Shown in pieces: positions 35,950 through 46,629 of a DNA stretch of 64,000 nucleotides. Under the pieces are notes generated by a model. It saw only the letters and a list, made by a program, of their open reading frames with translations, was not told the DNA's origin and did not search any database. Source of the stretch: Rhizophagus irregularis (taxonomy: Eukaryota > Glomeromycota > Glomeromycetes > Glomerales > Glomeraceae); contig NC_089442.1 in assembly GCF_026210795.1 (NCBI RefSeq), positions 310,001-374,000 of the forward strand. Reading direction: 5' to 3'. Both the position numbers and the translations under genes were made by a program. Position 1 is the stretch's first letter. Each line of letters begins with the position of its first letter.

Positions 35950-36946
35950 ATTCATATAAACCAAAATTTTTTATGAAAATTTAAAATTTTTATTTTCGGT
36001 TTTGTCAAACTGCAGAAAAATTGGCTTTTTTATTTTTTTCAGTTTTTTTTTCAACCAAAAAATTCAAAAAAAATTGATTTTAATTATTTTTCTTTCGTTT
36101 TTTTTTAAATCTATTTTTCTTTGATTTTTTTTAAAAAATATTTTATTTTTCAATTTTATTTTTATATTGATTTTTATTATTCATATTTTTATTTACCTTT
36201 TTTATTGTATATATTTATTTATAACCAACACTTTATATATCTAATTTACCAAAATATAGATCAAAGCAACGCAACAGGTTATAGCTATTTTATTAATGAG
36301 TTGTATTAGTGAAAGATATTTTTGATCTGAAGGTATTATTGAATTTCCCGATCTGTAAGAATTGAAAAAAATATATATATTAGGCAAAAAATGAAAAATC
36401 CCGTTATACTTAAAACTTATAAGCATTAAAAATTATAGTATAACCAACCATTGTAAATGAAATAAAGGTGTTTTAGAATATTTAGACTTTAATACTGATT
36501 ATAGTTACATAAATAAAGCGTATAAAAATGACAAAAGTATTTATCACTAATTTCTTTTCGAAGCTTTAAATTCCTCAAAATACGATATTTAACATCTCAT
36601 GGAGTTTGTATATTCTAGCGGAAATATTATAAAGAATCAAGTATATAAAACAATATATTAATAGAATATTAAAATTGAAAAGTTTGAAAGATAATACTCA
36701 CTTGAAAAATATTGGCTTGTAAATTACCAATTATGTGATTTTTACACACGTTCAGCAGTTTAAATTAATAATTTTTATGATAATTAAAAAATTTATATCT
36801 CATTACAATATGATTTTGTAAAATTTAGAGAATATAATAGATTTAACAGTTGAAAACATATTATTTATAACGATATTTTATTTAATCTTACCTATTATGG
36901 AGAATTTAAATAAAAAGCCGTAATTTGCCAAAATTGAATAAATTTA
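35950..36946. other. Intergenic DNA upstream of kinase B
   Basis: T-rich low-complexity sequence at 35990-36240 gives hydrophobic open frames that are not genes. 36721-36900 matches the upstream flanks of kinases A and C. Confidence 0.5.
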
Positions 36947-37060
36947 ATTGCCGATCAGATTTTGTGTTTCCTTTGTGTATTTTAACTAATCCTTTTTTTA
37001 TAATTTTGTTGCCGATCTTGAAATCGTTGCAACATAAATACATAAATAACGTTTCACAAC
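36947..37060 (+). promoter_or_regulatory. Conserved upstream block of kinase B
   Basis: TTGCCGATCAGATTTTGTG, then about 50 bases later TTGCCGATCTTGAAATCGTT and ATAACGTTTCAC. The paired motif and its spacing are shared with kinases A and C. It ends about 87 bases before ATG 37147. Confidence 0.4.
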
Positions 37061-37146
37061 TACTTTTTTCTTTTTTCTTTTTCTTTTTAGTGATTTTTAC
37101 ATACGAATTAAAAACATATTTTTTGTTTAATAAATTATTTATTAAA

Positions 37147-38782
37147 ATGGATGAAATTAAACTAAGTGATGATGTAATTGAACAAATAAAAGATTTTGAG
37201 TATGGGAAATTGACTGAAGAACAAGAATCGTTAACTGATAAACTAATAACAGACAAAGAATTAAAAGAACGTTATAAAAATTATGGTTTATGTAAAAAAT
37301 GTAAGCAGCCTAATACTTACAACTATTATTGTCGATCATGTAATTCACAATATTTTAAACAAAATTTCAACAATTGGACAAGTGGAAATCATGACGTTGA
37401 TGAATTTATTCAAAAAGTACAATTAAAAGCTAGACATGCGGTTTATACCATAGAGTGGATTGAATATGATAAATTTGAAGATGTTGAATATTTAGCAAAA
37501 GGGGGATTTGGAACTACTTTTAAAGCAGTTTGGAAAGATGGATGCATTGAAGATTGGGATGAAAATAATCAACTTATAATAAGAGGTGAAACAAAAAAAG
37601 TCGCTTTAAAGTGCTTACATAATTCACAAGATATTACGGCAGATTTTTTAAAAGAAGTAAGATATTTTTTTATATATTTTAGTATTATCAGATAAATGTT
37701 AAATTAACTATAATTTTTTTTTAAGGTTGAATCGAATGTTACAGTATATAATACTGGATGTATAGTTCGTTGTTTTGGTATTACCAAAGATCCAAAAACA
37801 AATAATTTTATGATAGTAATGGAATTAAAAAATGGTGGTTTAAGACAACATTTAAATAATAACTTCATTTCGTTGAATTGGGATCACAAGTTGTATAGTT
37901 TATTTGATATTGCAATTGGTCTTCAAGATATTCATGATAAAGGATTAATTCATCAGGATTTTCATTGTGGGAATATATTAAGCAATTTTGATCAAGGAAC
38001 TTTTATTACTGATTTAGGATTATGTCAACCAGCAAATGTCAAATCCTCTCAAAATAGTAATAAAAAAATATATGGGGTATTACCTTATGTAGCTCCAGAA
38101 GTTTTAAGAGGAAAAGAATATACTCAAGCAAGTGATATTTATGGATATGGAATTATTGCATATGAAATTTGTACAGGTTTCCCCCCTTATTATGATATAG
38201 CTCATGATGAATTCTTAACAATGAAAATTTGTAATGGGTTAAGACCAAAGTCTAATTACAGAATTCCTCAATTAATTTTTGACATTATTAATCAATGTTG
38301 GGATGCAGACCCTTTAAAACGACCTAATGCAAGTGAATTGCGGGAGTTAATATTTAGATTGGTTCGTGATATTCATCTTAAGAAAGTGGATTCTGTAATT
38401 TATGGGCAAGTTAAAGAAGCAGATGAAATTAATAAAAAATTATCATTTTCATCACCTTTAATATCTACTGGTACTATATCATATACGACAAATCCTCAAG
38501 CAGTTTATACAAGTAGACTTTTGGATTTTAAAAATCTTCCAGAACCAAAAAATGCTGATAATAATGATGATTTACTTGGAATAGAATATTCAGGTAAACA
38601 TATATAACATGCTATAATATTTTATATTTTTTGCAATGCTGACAATTAATATTTATAGATTCCTTAAAAATGGATTTTACTAAACTTAATATTAAGTCTG
38701 AAAGTAATTAATTTTGCGTGTGATTTTTTTATCTATTAAGTTTTAATTAAACTAATTTTTTATTATAGATGAAAATAATTAA
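37147..38782 (+). CDS. Zinc-ribbon TKL-like protein kinase (copy B)
   Basis: Exons 37147-37656, 37726-38593, 38659-38703 and 38769-38782 give 478 residues. The open frame extends upstream of ATG 37147, but the MDEIKLSDDV start is shared with copy C and matches copy A, so I chose it. Domains: CxxC/CxxC ribbon (KCKQP...YYCRSC), WTSGN linker, glycine loop AKGGFGTTF, VALK, catalytic loop HQDFHCGN, DLG, APEVLRG, CWDADPLKRP and the YTSRLL motif. It is very similar to copies A and C. Divergence is concentrated in the zinc ribbon, the insert after the glycine loop (DGCIEDWDENNQL) and the segment after the kinase domain, which suggests that those regions set specificity. Confidence 0.86.
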
Positions 38783-39969
38783 GCTCAGATTACGTAAAAT
38801 TAAAGTATATATTTATTATTTATTCTTATTATGTAATTATTTATTTTATTTATATATATTTTGTAATTGGAGATTGAAGGAATTATTTATGATTCAAATT
38901 TAACAAATTTATATAAATTTCCTAATTTAACAGTACAGTCTTCTAGATTGGAGTCACAAAAGTCCATAATTTGAAACCCAGCCCAGTCTAATCCAGATTC
39001 CAACCAGAATTTCTTATTAACTATGATATAATTATGGTAACCTTTAAAAAAAATTTATTTGTACTTTCACATTTATTTAGTATTAAAAAATTTTTGGTAA
39101 GAAACTTCATATTTATTTATAAAAAAAAAAATATCTATATTTATCTATTAAAAGCTTTCGTATTTACCTTTACCTATTAAAAAAAAAATTTTTTTTGTAC
39201 TTTAATTACTATTTGTTAGTATTTATTAAAAAAAAATCATCAATGAATTTATGACATGAATAGTATTTTGTAATCTTTCTTTCCACAGACTAGACTGGCT
39301 TCTAACGAACTAAAATTTAATTTAATTTTCAAAGTTTAGAAGGTCATCATAATCTTGTCTTTTTATTAAAGTTTCAAGGCATTGATTTCAGCTTATAATA
39401 AAATTTACTCATAATTGTAGCTAGTAAAAAAAAAACATTTGATTTCATGGCACAAAGACAAGATTTTAATAATTTAAAATTTTGGTAAAATTTATTTGTA
39501 AAAAAAAATTTTAACAAGACACGTTAAAAATTAACGTAAATTCTTCCAAATGTAAAATACTATTTTAATTATCAATTAGACGTAATTTTTTATACACATT
39601 CAGCTATAAAAGGCGATTAGTAGATTAAATATTTATGTGATAATTGAGAAATTTATATTTTATTACAATAAGATTTTGTAAAATTTAGAGAAGGATTGAA
39701 TATGATATATTTGAAAAATTACCAGTTGAAAATGTTTCATATTATATGATTTCCACCAACCATGATATGCAAAATATTACTAAAGTGCTTATATTCTTCA
39801 GTTAAATCATTATTTATAATAATATTTTAATTCTTTCATTTATTATTAACAATTTTGTTTTTTTTTTTGTTAAATTTTTAATGGTCGAAATCATATCTGA
39901 ATAAATCTACAATTTATAGAAAATATTATATCTCATAACGTTTAATTTAGTTTTTTATTTTCGCATTAT
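38783..39969. other. Duplicated 3' flank of B and 5' flank of C
   Basis: 38868-39500 aligns with the 3' flanks of kinases A and C. From about 39540 the sequence changes to the upstream flank of kinase C (matching 12447-12800 and 36721-36900). The Lys/His/Gly secreted-protein gene expected at the junction is absent, so the B-C boundary deleted it. Confidence 0.6.
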
Positions 39970-40121
39970 GGTGTAGTTAGCCGAAAACGGAGCTGAATTC
40001 CTGATTGCCGATCATCCGGACCCGGTTTAATCGCAGAAAATCTCCTGGAATTCCACGACGATCTACGCCTGAGCCAGGTCCAGATCACGTTGCGGCTAGT
40101 TATTTTTCAGCTAACTACACC
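39970..40121. mobile_element. 152-bp terminal-inverted-repeat element, GC-rich
   Basis: The ends are GGTGTAGTTAGCCGAAAA and the complement of GGTGTAGTTAGCTGAAAA. Direct repeats ATTAT flank it (39965-39969 and 40122-40126). The interior is strikingly GC-rich for this genome (for example GATCATCCGGACCCGG, CCTGAGCCAGGTCC) and has short palindromes but no open frame. It sits in the upstream flank of kinase C and is absent at this point upstream of A and B, so it inserted after the duplication. Confidence 0.75.
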
Positions 40122-40266
40122 ATTATGAAAAAATCCACAAACAATTAAAATAAATTACATAACACTTACTATATTTAGTTAAACATTTTATTATTTCACT
40201 ACTTATTTCATCATTTAACCTTAACTATTATAACTATTATGGAGAATTTGCAATTGAATAAATTTA

Positions 40267-40372
40267 ATTGGCGATCAGATTTTTGTGTTTCCTTTGTGTA
40301 TTTTAACTAGTCTTTTTTTTCATAATTTTGTTGCCGATCTTGAAATCATTCAACATAAAATAACGTTTCACC
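40267..40372 (+). promoter_or_regulatory. Conserved upstream block of kinase C
   Basis: TTGGCGATCAGATTTTTGTG (one base differs from the GCCGATC of B), then TTGCCGATCTTGAAATCATT and ATAACGTTTCAC. It ends about 93 bases before ATG 40465 and is homologous to the blocks upstream of A and B. Confidence 0.4.
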
Positions 40373-40464
40373 ACTATTTTCATTCTTTTTTTCTTTTTCT
40401 TATTATTTTGAGTAATTTACATATGAATTAAAACATATTTTTTGTTTAATAAATTATTTTTAAA

Positions 40465-42074
40465 ATGGACGAAATTAAATTAAGTGATGATGTAATTGAA
40501 CAAATAAAATATTTTAATCCTTTTCATTTGACTGAAGAACAAGAATCGTTAATTGATAAACTAATAACAGACGAAGATTTAAAAGAACGTTATGAAGAAA
40601 ATGGTTTATGTAAAAAATGTAACCAGATTAGGATAAATACGGATTTTTGCAATTATTGTGTACTTCAACCAAATTTCAAAAATTGGACAAGTGGAAATCA
40701 TATCGTTGACGAATTTATTCAAAAAGCACAATTAAAAGCTAAAGATAAATACCATATCATAGAGTGGATTGAATATGATAAATTTGAAGATGTTGAATAT
40801 TTAGCAAAGGGGGGATTTGGAACTACTTTTAAAGCAGTTTGGAAAGATGGTTATATTGATAAGTGGGGTTATAAAAATGATCAATGGAAACGAGGTGGTA
40901 AAACAAATGTCGCTTTAAAGTGTTTACATAATTCACAAGATATTGCAGCGGATTTTTTAAAAGAAGTAAGATATTTTTTTATATATTTTAGTATTATTAA
41001 ATAAATGTTAAAATAATTATGATTTTCTTTTAAGGTTGAATCAAACATTTTAGTATATAATATTTTCATAGTTCGTTGTTTTGGCATTACCAAAGATCCA
41101 AAAACAAATAATTTTATGATGGTAATGGAATTAAAAAATGGTAGTTTAAGACAACATTTAAATAACAACTTCACTTTACTGAATTGGTATCAAAAGTTAG
41201 GTAGTTTATACACTATTGCAATGGGTCTTCAAGATATTCATAATAATGGATTTATTCATCATGATTTTCATTCTGGAAATATATTAAGCAATTTTGGTGG
41301 AGATGCTTATATTACTGATTTAGGATTATGTCAACCAGCAAATGTTAAATCCTCTCAAAATAGTAAAAAAGAAATATATGGAGTATTACCTTATGTAGCT
41401 CCTGAAGTTTTAAAAGGAAAAGAATATACTCAAGCAAGTGATATTTATGGATATGGAATTATTGCATATGAAATTTGTACAGGTTTCCCTCCTTATTATG
41501 ATATAGCTCATGATGAATTCTTAGCAATGAAAATTTGTAATGGATTGAGACCAAAGTCTAATTATAGAATTCCTCAATTAATTTTTGACATTATTAATCA
41601 ATGTTGGGATGCTGACCCTTTAAAACGACCTAATGCAATTAATCTATTTGGGTTAATTGGTGGTTTATGGTCTGATAAAAAAGATGTGAATTCTGTAATT
41701 TCTGGACAAGCTAAAGAAGCAGATGATATTAATAAGAATTTATCATTTTCATCACTTTTAATATCTAGTGATAATAGTATACCATATACGACACATCCTC
41801 AAGCAGTTTATACAAGTAAACTTTTAGATTTTAAAAATCTTCCAGTACCAAAAAATGCTGATAATAATGAAATAGAATATTCAGGTAAACATATATAACA
41901 TGATATAATAATTTAAATTTATTTTATAATGCTAACAATTAATATCTATAGATTCCTTAAAAATGGATTTTGCTAAACTTAATATTAATTCTAAAGGTAA
42001 TTAATTTTGCGTGTGATTTTTTTGATCCATTAAATTTTAATTAAACTATTTTTATTATAGATAAAAATAATTAA
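40465..42074 (+). CDS. Zinc-ribbon TKL-like protein kinase (copy C)
   Basis: Exons 40465-40965, 41035-41884, 41952-41996 and 42061-42074 give 469 residues. The domain order is the same as in copies A and B: ribbon (CKKCNQ...FCNYC), WTSGN, glycine loop AKGGFGTTF, VALK, HHDFHSGN, DLG, APEVLKG, CWDADPLKRP and YTSKLL. The first exon is three codons shorter than in A and B, within the zinc ribbon. The segment before the tail exons lacks the acidic DDLLG stretch of A and B. Intron positions are identical in all three. Probably a functional gene. Confidence 0.86.
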
Positions 42075-42951
42075 GCTCATATTACGTAAAATTAAAGTAT
42101 ACATTTATTCTTATTATGTAATTATGTATTATTTATGATTTAAATTTTAGCAAATCTATATAAATTTCTTAACTTAACGGTCTTATAGATCAAAAGTCCA
42201 TTATTTGAAACCCGGCCCAGTCCCAACTAGAATTTTTTATTAACTGTGATATAATTATTGTGACCTTTAAGAAAAAAAAAGTATTTGTTAAAGAAAAAAA
42301 TCTTCACATTTATTTAGTTTTATTATAAAAAATCTAAGAAACTTCATATTTATTTATTTGTATATTTATATTTATATTTATATTTATTTATATCTTTATA
42401 TCTTTATATTTATTTGTATCTCTATATTTATTATATTTATTATTTATTAAAAGTTTCGTATTTACTTATAAAAAATGTGTTAAAAAGTTATTCATATGGT
42501 TAAAAATTATTAATGAATTTATTATGAGATTTTCACTTTTGTAATCTTTTTCTCTACAGGCCGACTCCTAACGAACTAAAATTTTTGAAGTTTAAAAGGT
42601 CATCATAATCTCGTTTTTTTCAAGTTTAAAGCAAAAATTTTATTGATTTCAGTTTATAATAAAAAATTTATTCATAATTGTAGCTAAGTAAAAGAAAAAT
42701 AAGTTATTTTTTAAAGATTCAATTTCATGTTTCACGGCAAAAAATAATATTATAATAATTTAAATGTAAAAAAAAAAATTTTACGAGACATTAAAAATTG
42801 ATATTAATTTTGTAAAAATTCTAAATGATGTACTAATTCTTCAATTCGACAAAAGTTATCAATACTTGAATAAAAAAAATCATAATTTGAACAATTAGAT
42901 AAATGCTATAAAACATTTTGACTAAAAAAAATGAAGAAAATAAAATCTAGT
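42075..42951. other. Duplicated 3' flank of kinase C
   Basis: Homologous in blocks to 16141-17000 (copy A). A TTTATAT-type microsatellite expansion lies at 42345-42445. No gene. Confidence 0.6.
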
Positions 42952-43229
42952 ATTTAGCTTTAGGATATTTTGGTTTGTCTTCATTATCTTCAGAATCCAT
43001 TTTTCCTTTTTCCAAATTTACCGAATTTGTTGAATTTGCCGAATTTTCCAAATTTTCCAAGTTTTCCATATTCATATTATCATAACGTACTCTATATATT
43101 TTCCAGGTCTTTCTGACTTTTCCATGTTTTCCATGTTTTCCTTATTTTTTTGGTTTATCCTTGTGCTCACTCCTTTTATAAATAACACCATTTTCAGTGG
43201 CGAGAAAAGCTAAAATTAGAAAGCATCAT
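42952..43229 (-). pseudogene. Decayed copy of the Lys/His/Gly secreted-protein gene
   Basis: The 3' end (KPKYPKAKY-stop equivalent) and a few GKFGK and GKLGK codons match the gene at 17002-17619. The signal-peptide end is also recognisable (ATTTTAGCTTTTCTCGCCACTG on the minus strand). The central GKHGKH array is almost deleted and the frame is broken. It sits in the same place relative to kinase C as the intact gene does to kinase A, which proves that the two genes were duplicated together. Confidence 0.75.
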
Positions 43230-43395
43230 TTTTATGAGATATTAAGAAAAAAGTAAAAAGAGTATATGAAAAGGCAAGGCATTCTTAAAAAGCAACTAAT
43301 CCTTCCTGATGTGCCACACACTTATATAAAAATTTCGTTGACATAATAATGTTTACTGTAGAAAGCCTAATCATGTTAATCATGTTGCCATGTCA

Positions 43396-43825
43396 CGTAA
43401 TCCTAATGAAAGACCAACTGCTGAAGAACTAAATGAAAATTTTTATAGATGGTACTGTAAATGACTTCAATCAAATGAAAGTTCTGTACAAGGTAAAGAA
43501 TAGATTTATTTTATAAATTGTTAGATTAATTAATTTTAATTATTTTTAAAAACTTTTACAGAAATTGAACCTATTATTGAAAATTATCCATCATCATGTT
43601 ATACATATAGAAAAATTGTTTTTTCTGCAAAATTAAATGAATCAATCAAGAAGAATTAAGCTCGAAAATTATTATAGATAACAATGAAGAGGATAATTTA
43701 ATAATGTTAAGTTAAAGTTTAGGTAACTACTTTTCTTGATTTACTAATTTGCACAAATTAATTTTTAATTTTAAAATATTCTAGAAAATTTCAATATTTC
43801 CAGTTTAAAAATAGGTAAATTTATT
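43396..43825 (+). pseudogene. 3' end of a kinase gene, decayed
   Basis: It begins at NPNERPTAEELNENFYRWY, the end of a kinase domain, then a splice site, an exon with a YT-x-RK-x-x-F-S-A-K-L-N-E equivalent, and a further AG-bounded exon (ENFNISSLKIG). This is the exon layout of the 3' part of the gene at 7665-9332. One-base changes break the frame in the third exon. The rest of the gene is absent. Confidence 0.7.
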
Positions 43826-44735
43826 TAAGGTTTTTAAGGATATACGGTAAACTTAATGTTGTAATTAATTAATTGATGGATACAAGTACTGTAGGTTATT
43901 TGATAGAATCGTCTCAGGTTTTTATTCTTGTCTTAAAACTACAAGAGTTCATATTATGAATTATTTCTATGAATTATAAATGCTTATTAGGTTTTGAGCA
44001 TCACACTAAAATTGTTATTGCTCTAATTATTCCAACCTTTTAAAATGATTACGTTCAAAATCTTTTTTGAGGTTCATGTGGTACAAAATTACATAAGATC
44101 AAAAACGTAAATCACGTAAATCTTTTTCCCTATTTTTCATTTACAATAAGTAACATATAGTATATATCTCTTTCAGAATTATAAATTTTCCTATTACGTA
44201 AATCTCAATTGAAAATTTTTCAAAAATCACAAAACAAATAGTCATTACATTGCTGAAAAAGATATATAATAAGAATGAAATACTGTATATATATCACGAA
44301 AAAACGAAAAAAAAATTGATATACATAACTGAATAAAATGTTAATTACAAAAGAATTTGATTTTTAGATATTTACATATTCTCTTTCTTGTTTGTTCATT
44401 TTTATAAAGGATTGCAAAGATTACAGGCTAGTACACACAACTTCTTGATCATTTTTCAGGAGTTAATATAAGCAGATCACTGCTTAAGAAAAAATTTCCT
44501 ATTGTCCTCCTGTTTGATGTGTCATTGTCAGCTTTTTCACGTGATAAATAAATAAATTTAATAAATTATATAATATTTATAATATGTGGCTTACCACCAT
44601 AATAAAGTATATTTTTATTCCTCCATTCATTTATAATTATTGTTACATCTACATAAATTTACGTCGGCTACATTAACCCCGAAAAAAAGTCCTGCTATAA
44701 AAGGACCCCTATTTTTTTTTCTCTCCATATTAAAG
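43826..44735. other. AT-rich intergenic DNA
   Basis: No gene. A TATA box-like TATAAAAGG lies at about 44695, some 40 bases before the start of the F-box pseudogene, with a CT-rich stretch between them. It may be a surviving core promoter. Confidence 0.4.
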
Positions 44736-46117
44736 ATGTCAATGATTGTCTCATTTTGATTTTTACGAACTAAAAGATGATCCCAATTCTTTATATTCTT
44801 GTATTTTGGTAAATAAATTATGGTGTAATAGGAGTAAATATATTATGGAAAATCCTTATAAGACTCTTTATTATAGTAAAGCTTCTAATCAATCTTTATC
44901 ATTTAATAAACTTTGTAACACAATAGTCTATTTATTACCAACATCTTCAAAACAATTATTAATTGAGAATGAAGTTGTTTCAATTCCAACTCCTTTTTTA
45001 AACAACAAGCCATTATTCAATTACATTAGTTTTTCTTCACAAATTTCAACAGACTTTATCGATAAGATGGGAGATGCATTGAGTAAGAATGATCATAAAT
45101 ATCAGGAAAAATATAAATTATTGGGACAAGAATATTACAAATTATTTATCACCAATTGTAAGAATATAACAGTATTTAATTGGACAACGGCATTACCTTT
45201 ATATCAATACCCTGCTGGAGCATCAACTTTTTTTCTCAGCTCCATACCTTAAGGATTGATCAGAAAATTATTTGAAATGGCAAAAATTTGTCAAAATATA
45301 GAGGATTTAGAAATACAAGATTGTGATAAAGCTATTCCAGGCTTAATCAAATTTATTGATAATTAAAAGAATTTACGATCATTAGCCTTTCGTTATTGCA
45401 GTGAAACAAAAATTTTACAATTAAGTGAAGCAATAGAAAGAAAAGCTGGTACATTAATAAAACTTATTATAGCACAAGTCTTACTTTCACCGAAATTTTT
45501 TTCATCGTTAACAAATTTAGTTTACCTAAAGTTTATTAGCAGTTATTATAATAATAATAAGCAAGAATTACAAAGGTATTTATCAATTGCTTTTTTTTCA
45601 AAACTTCTGTACCTCAAAACAGAATATTTACCACGTCACGAAGTTTGTATGTTAATTGAAAATTCTCATGGAAATATTAAAAATATTAGTATGAAGAATG
45701 ATCATAACTTTGAATATACTACTATAAGATTATATAAAGCCATTGCTATAAATTGTCCAAAGATTGAAAGTTTGAGTATTAATATTTAATTTAAAAATTT
45801 AGGTGGTATAAAAGAAATTTTTTTAAATTGTATGAGATTAAATAAATTATACCTATATATAATTGATATAGAAGATGAAGATAATCGTGATGAAATATTA
45901 AATATTATAGCGGATTATTCTCCAAAAACTTTTAAAGTATTTTCATTTAATGAAGATTTTATAATTTCAGTTGATGGATTACAAATTTTTTTTTTGAAAA
46001 ATGGAGAGGTAGAACCCCAATTAAATTTGTTACACCTTTTATAAATATCGTTATTTTATTAAAGAACATATTAAGTTTGTGGAGAAATATTTTGATGAAG
46101 GAGTTGTTAATGTATAA
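44736..46117 (+). pseudogene. F-box/LRR protein gene, broken
   Basis: A paralogue of the gene at 4124-5596. The F-box is damaged near the start (DDPNSLYSCILVNKLWCN is readable). The frame runs to a stop at about 45250, then shifts and continues as leucine-rich repeats (NIEDLEIQDCDKAIPGLIKF, then a TAA at about 45364, AGTLIKLIIAQVLLSPKFF, and another stop near 45788). The end EKYFDEGVVNV matches KKYFDEGVIKEYNI of the intact gene. At least two frameshifts and two in-frame stops make it non-functional as a full protein. Its 5' end keeps a TATA-like box. Confidence 0.8.
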
Positions 46118-46340
46118 CTCAAACATTTATACACATAATTGTGACAAGAAATTGCTTAATTTGGAAATTCAATTCATGATTTAATTTTTATAGTCCTTTA
46201 ATGTTATTGATTTTAATAATTTGTTACTATAACTCAAATACAAAATATAAAATATATAATAATATAAAACCATAGGCATATTTCTCTAATGAACAAGTGA
46301 AATGAACATATTTAAATTCTTACATAATCAGATTTTTTTT

Positions 46341-46551
46341 TTACAGGTTCACTTCATTATTATTTTCTATTTTAATACGGTCTGTAAGAGAAGTTTTTGA
46401 ACTACTAGAACTAATTTTAATGGATTTTCCTATTATAAATTAAATAAATAAATAAATAAATAAAATATAAATGGAAATTTAGCCTAATTAATATTTACCA
46501 CTATTTCCATTAGAATTAATATTTATTTCTTCAATTTTTTGTTCGTTAGAT
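46341..46551 (-). pseudogene. Orphaned C-terminal exons of the upstream kinase
   Basis: Two AG/GT-bounded minus-strand stretches, 46551-46499 (SNEQKIEEININSNGNS) and 46429-46341 (GKSIKISSSSSKTSLTDRIK..., ending at a stop), join in phase. They look like the Ser-rich tail of a kinase in this family. A stop at 46630-46632 in the kinase above them now prevents their translation unless an unseen exon or alternative splice bypasses it. Confidence 0.5.
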
Positions 46552-46629
46552 CTACTAGTAGTAAATTTTGTTTTAATTGTTGGAATGTAAAATACATAAA
46601 GATGAATTAAATCTTTTAACTTTAAATAC

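Noticed and set aside
36121-36426. Phe/Tyr/Ile-rich frames in a T tract
   Set aside because: Low-complexity artefact of T-rich sequence, no protein-like composition.
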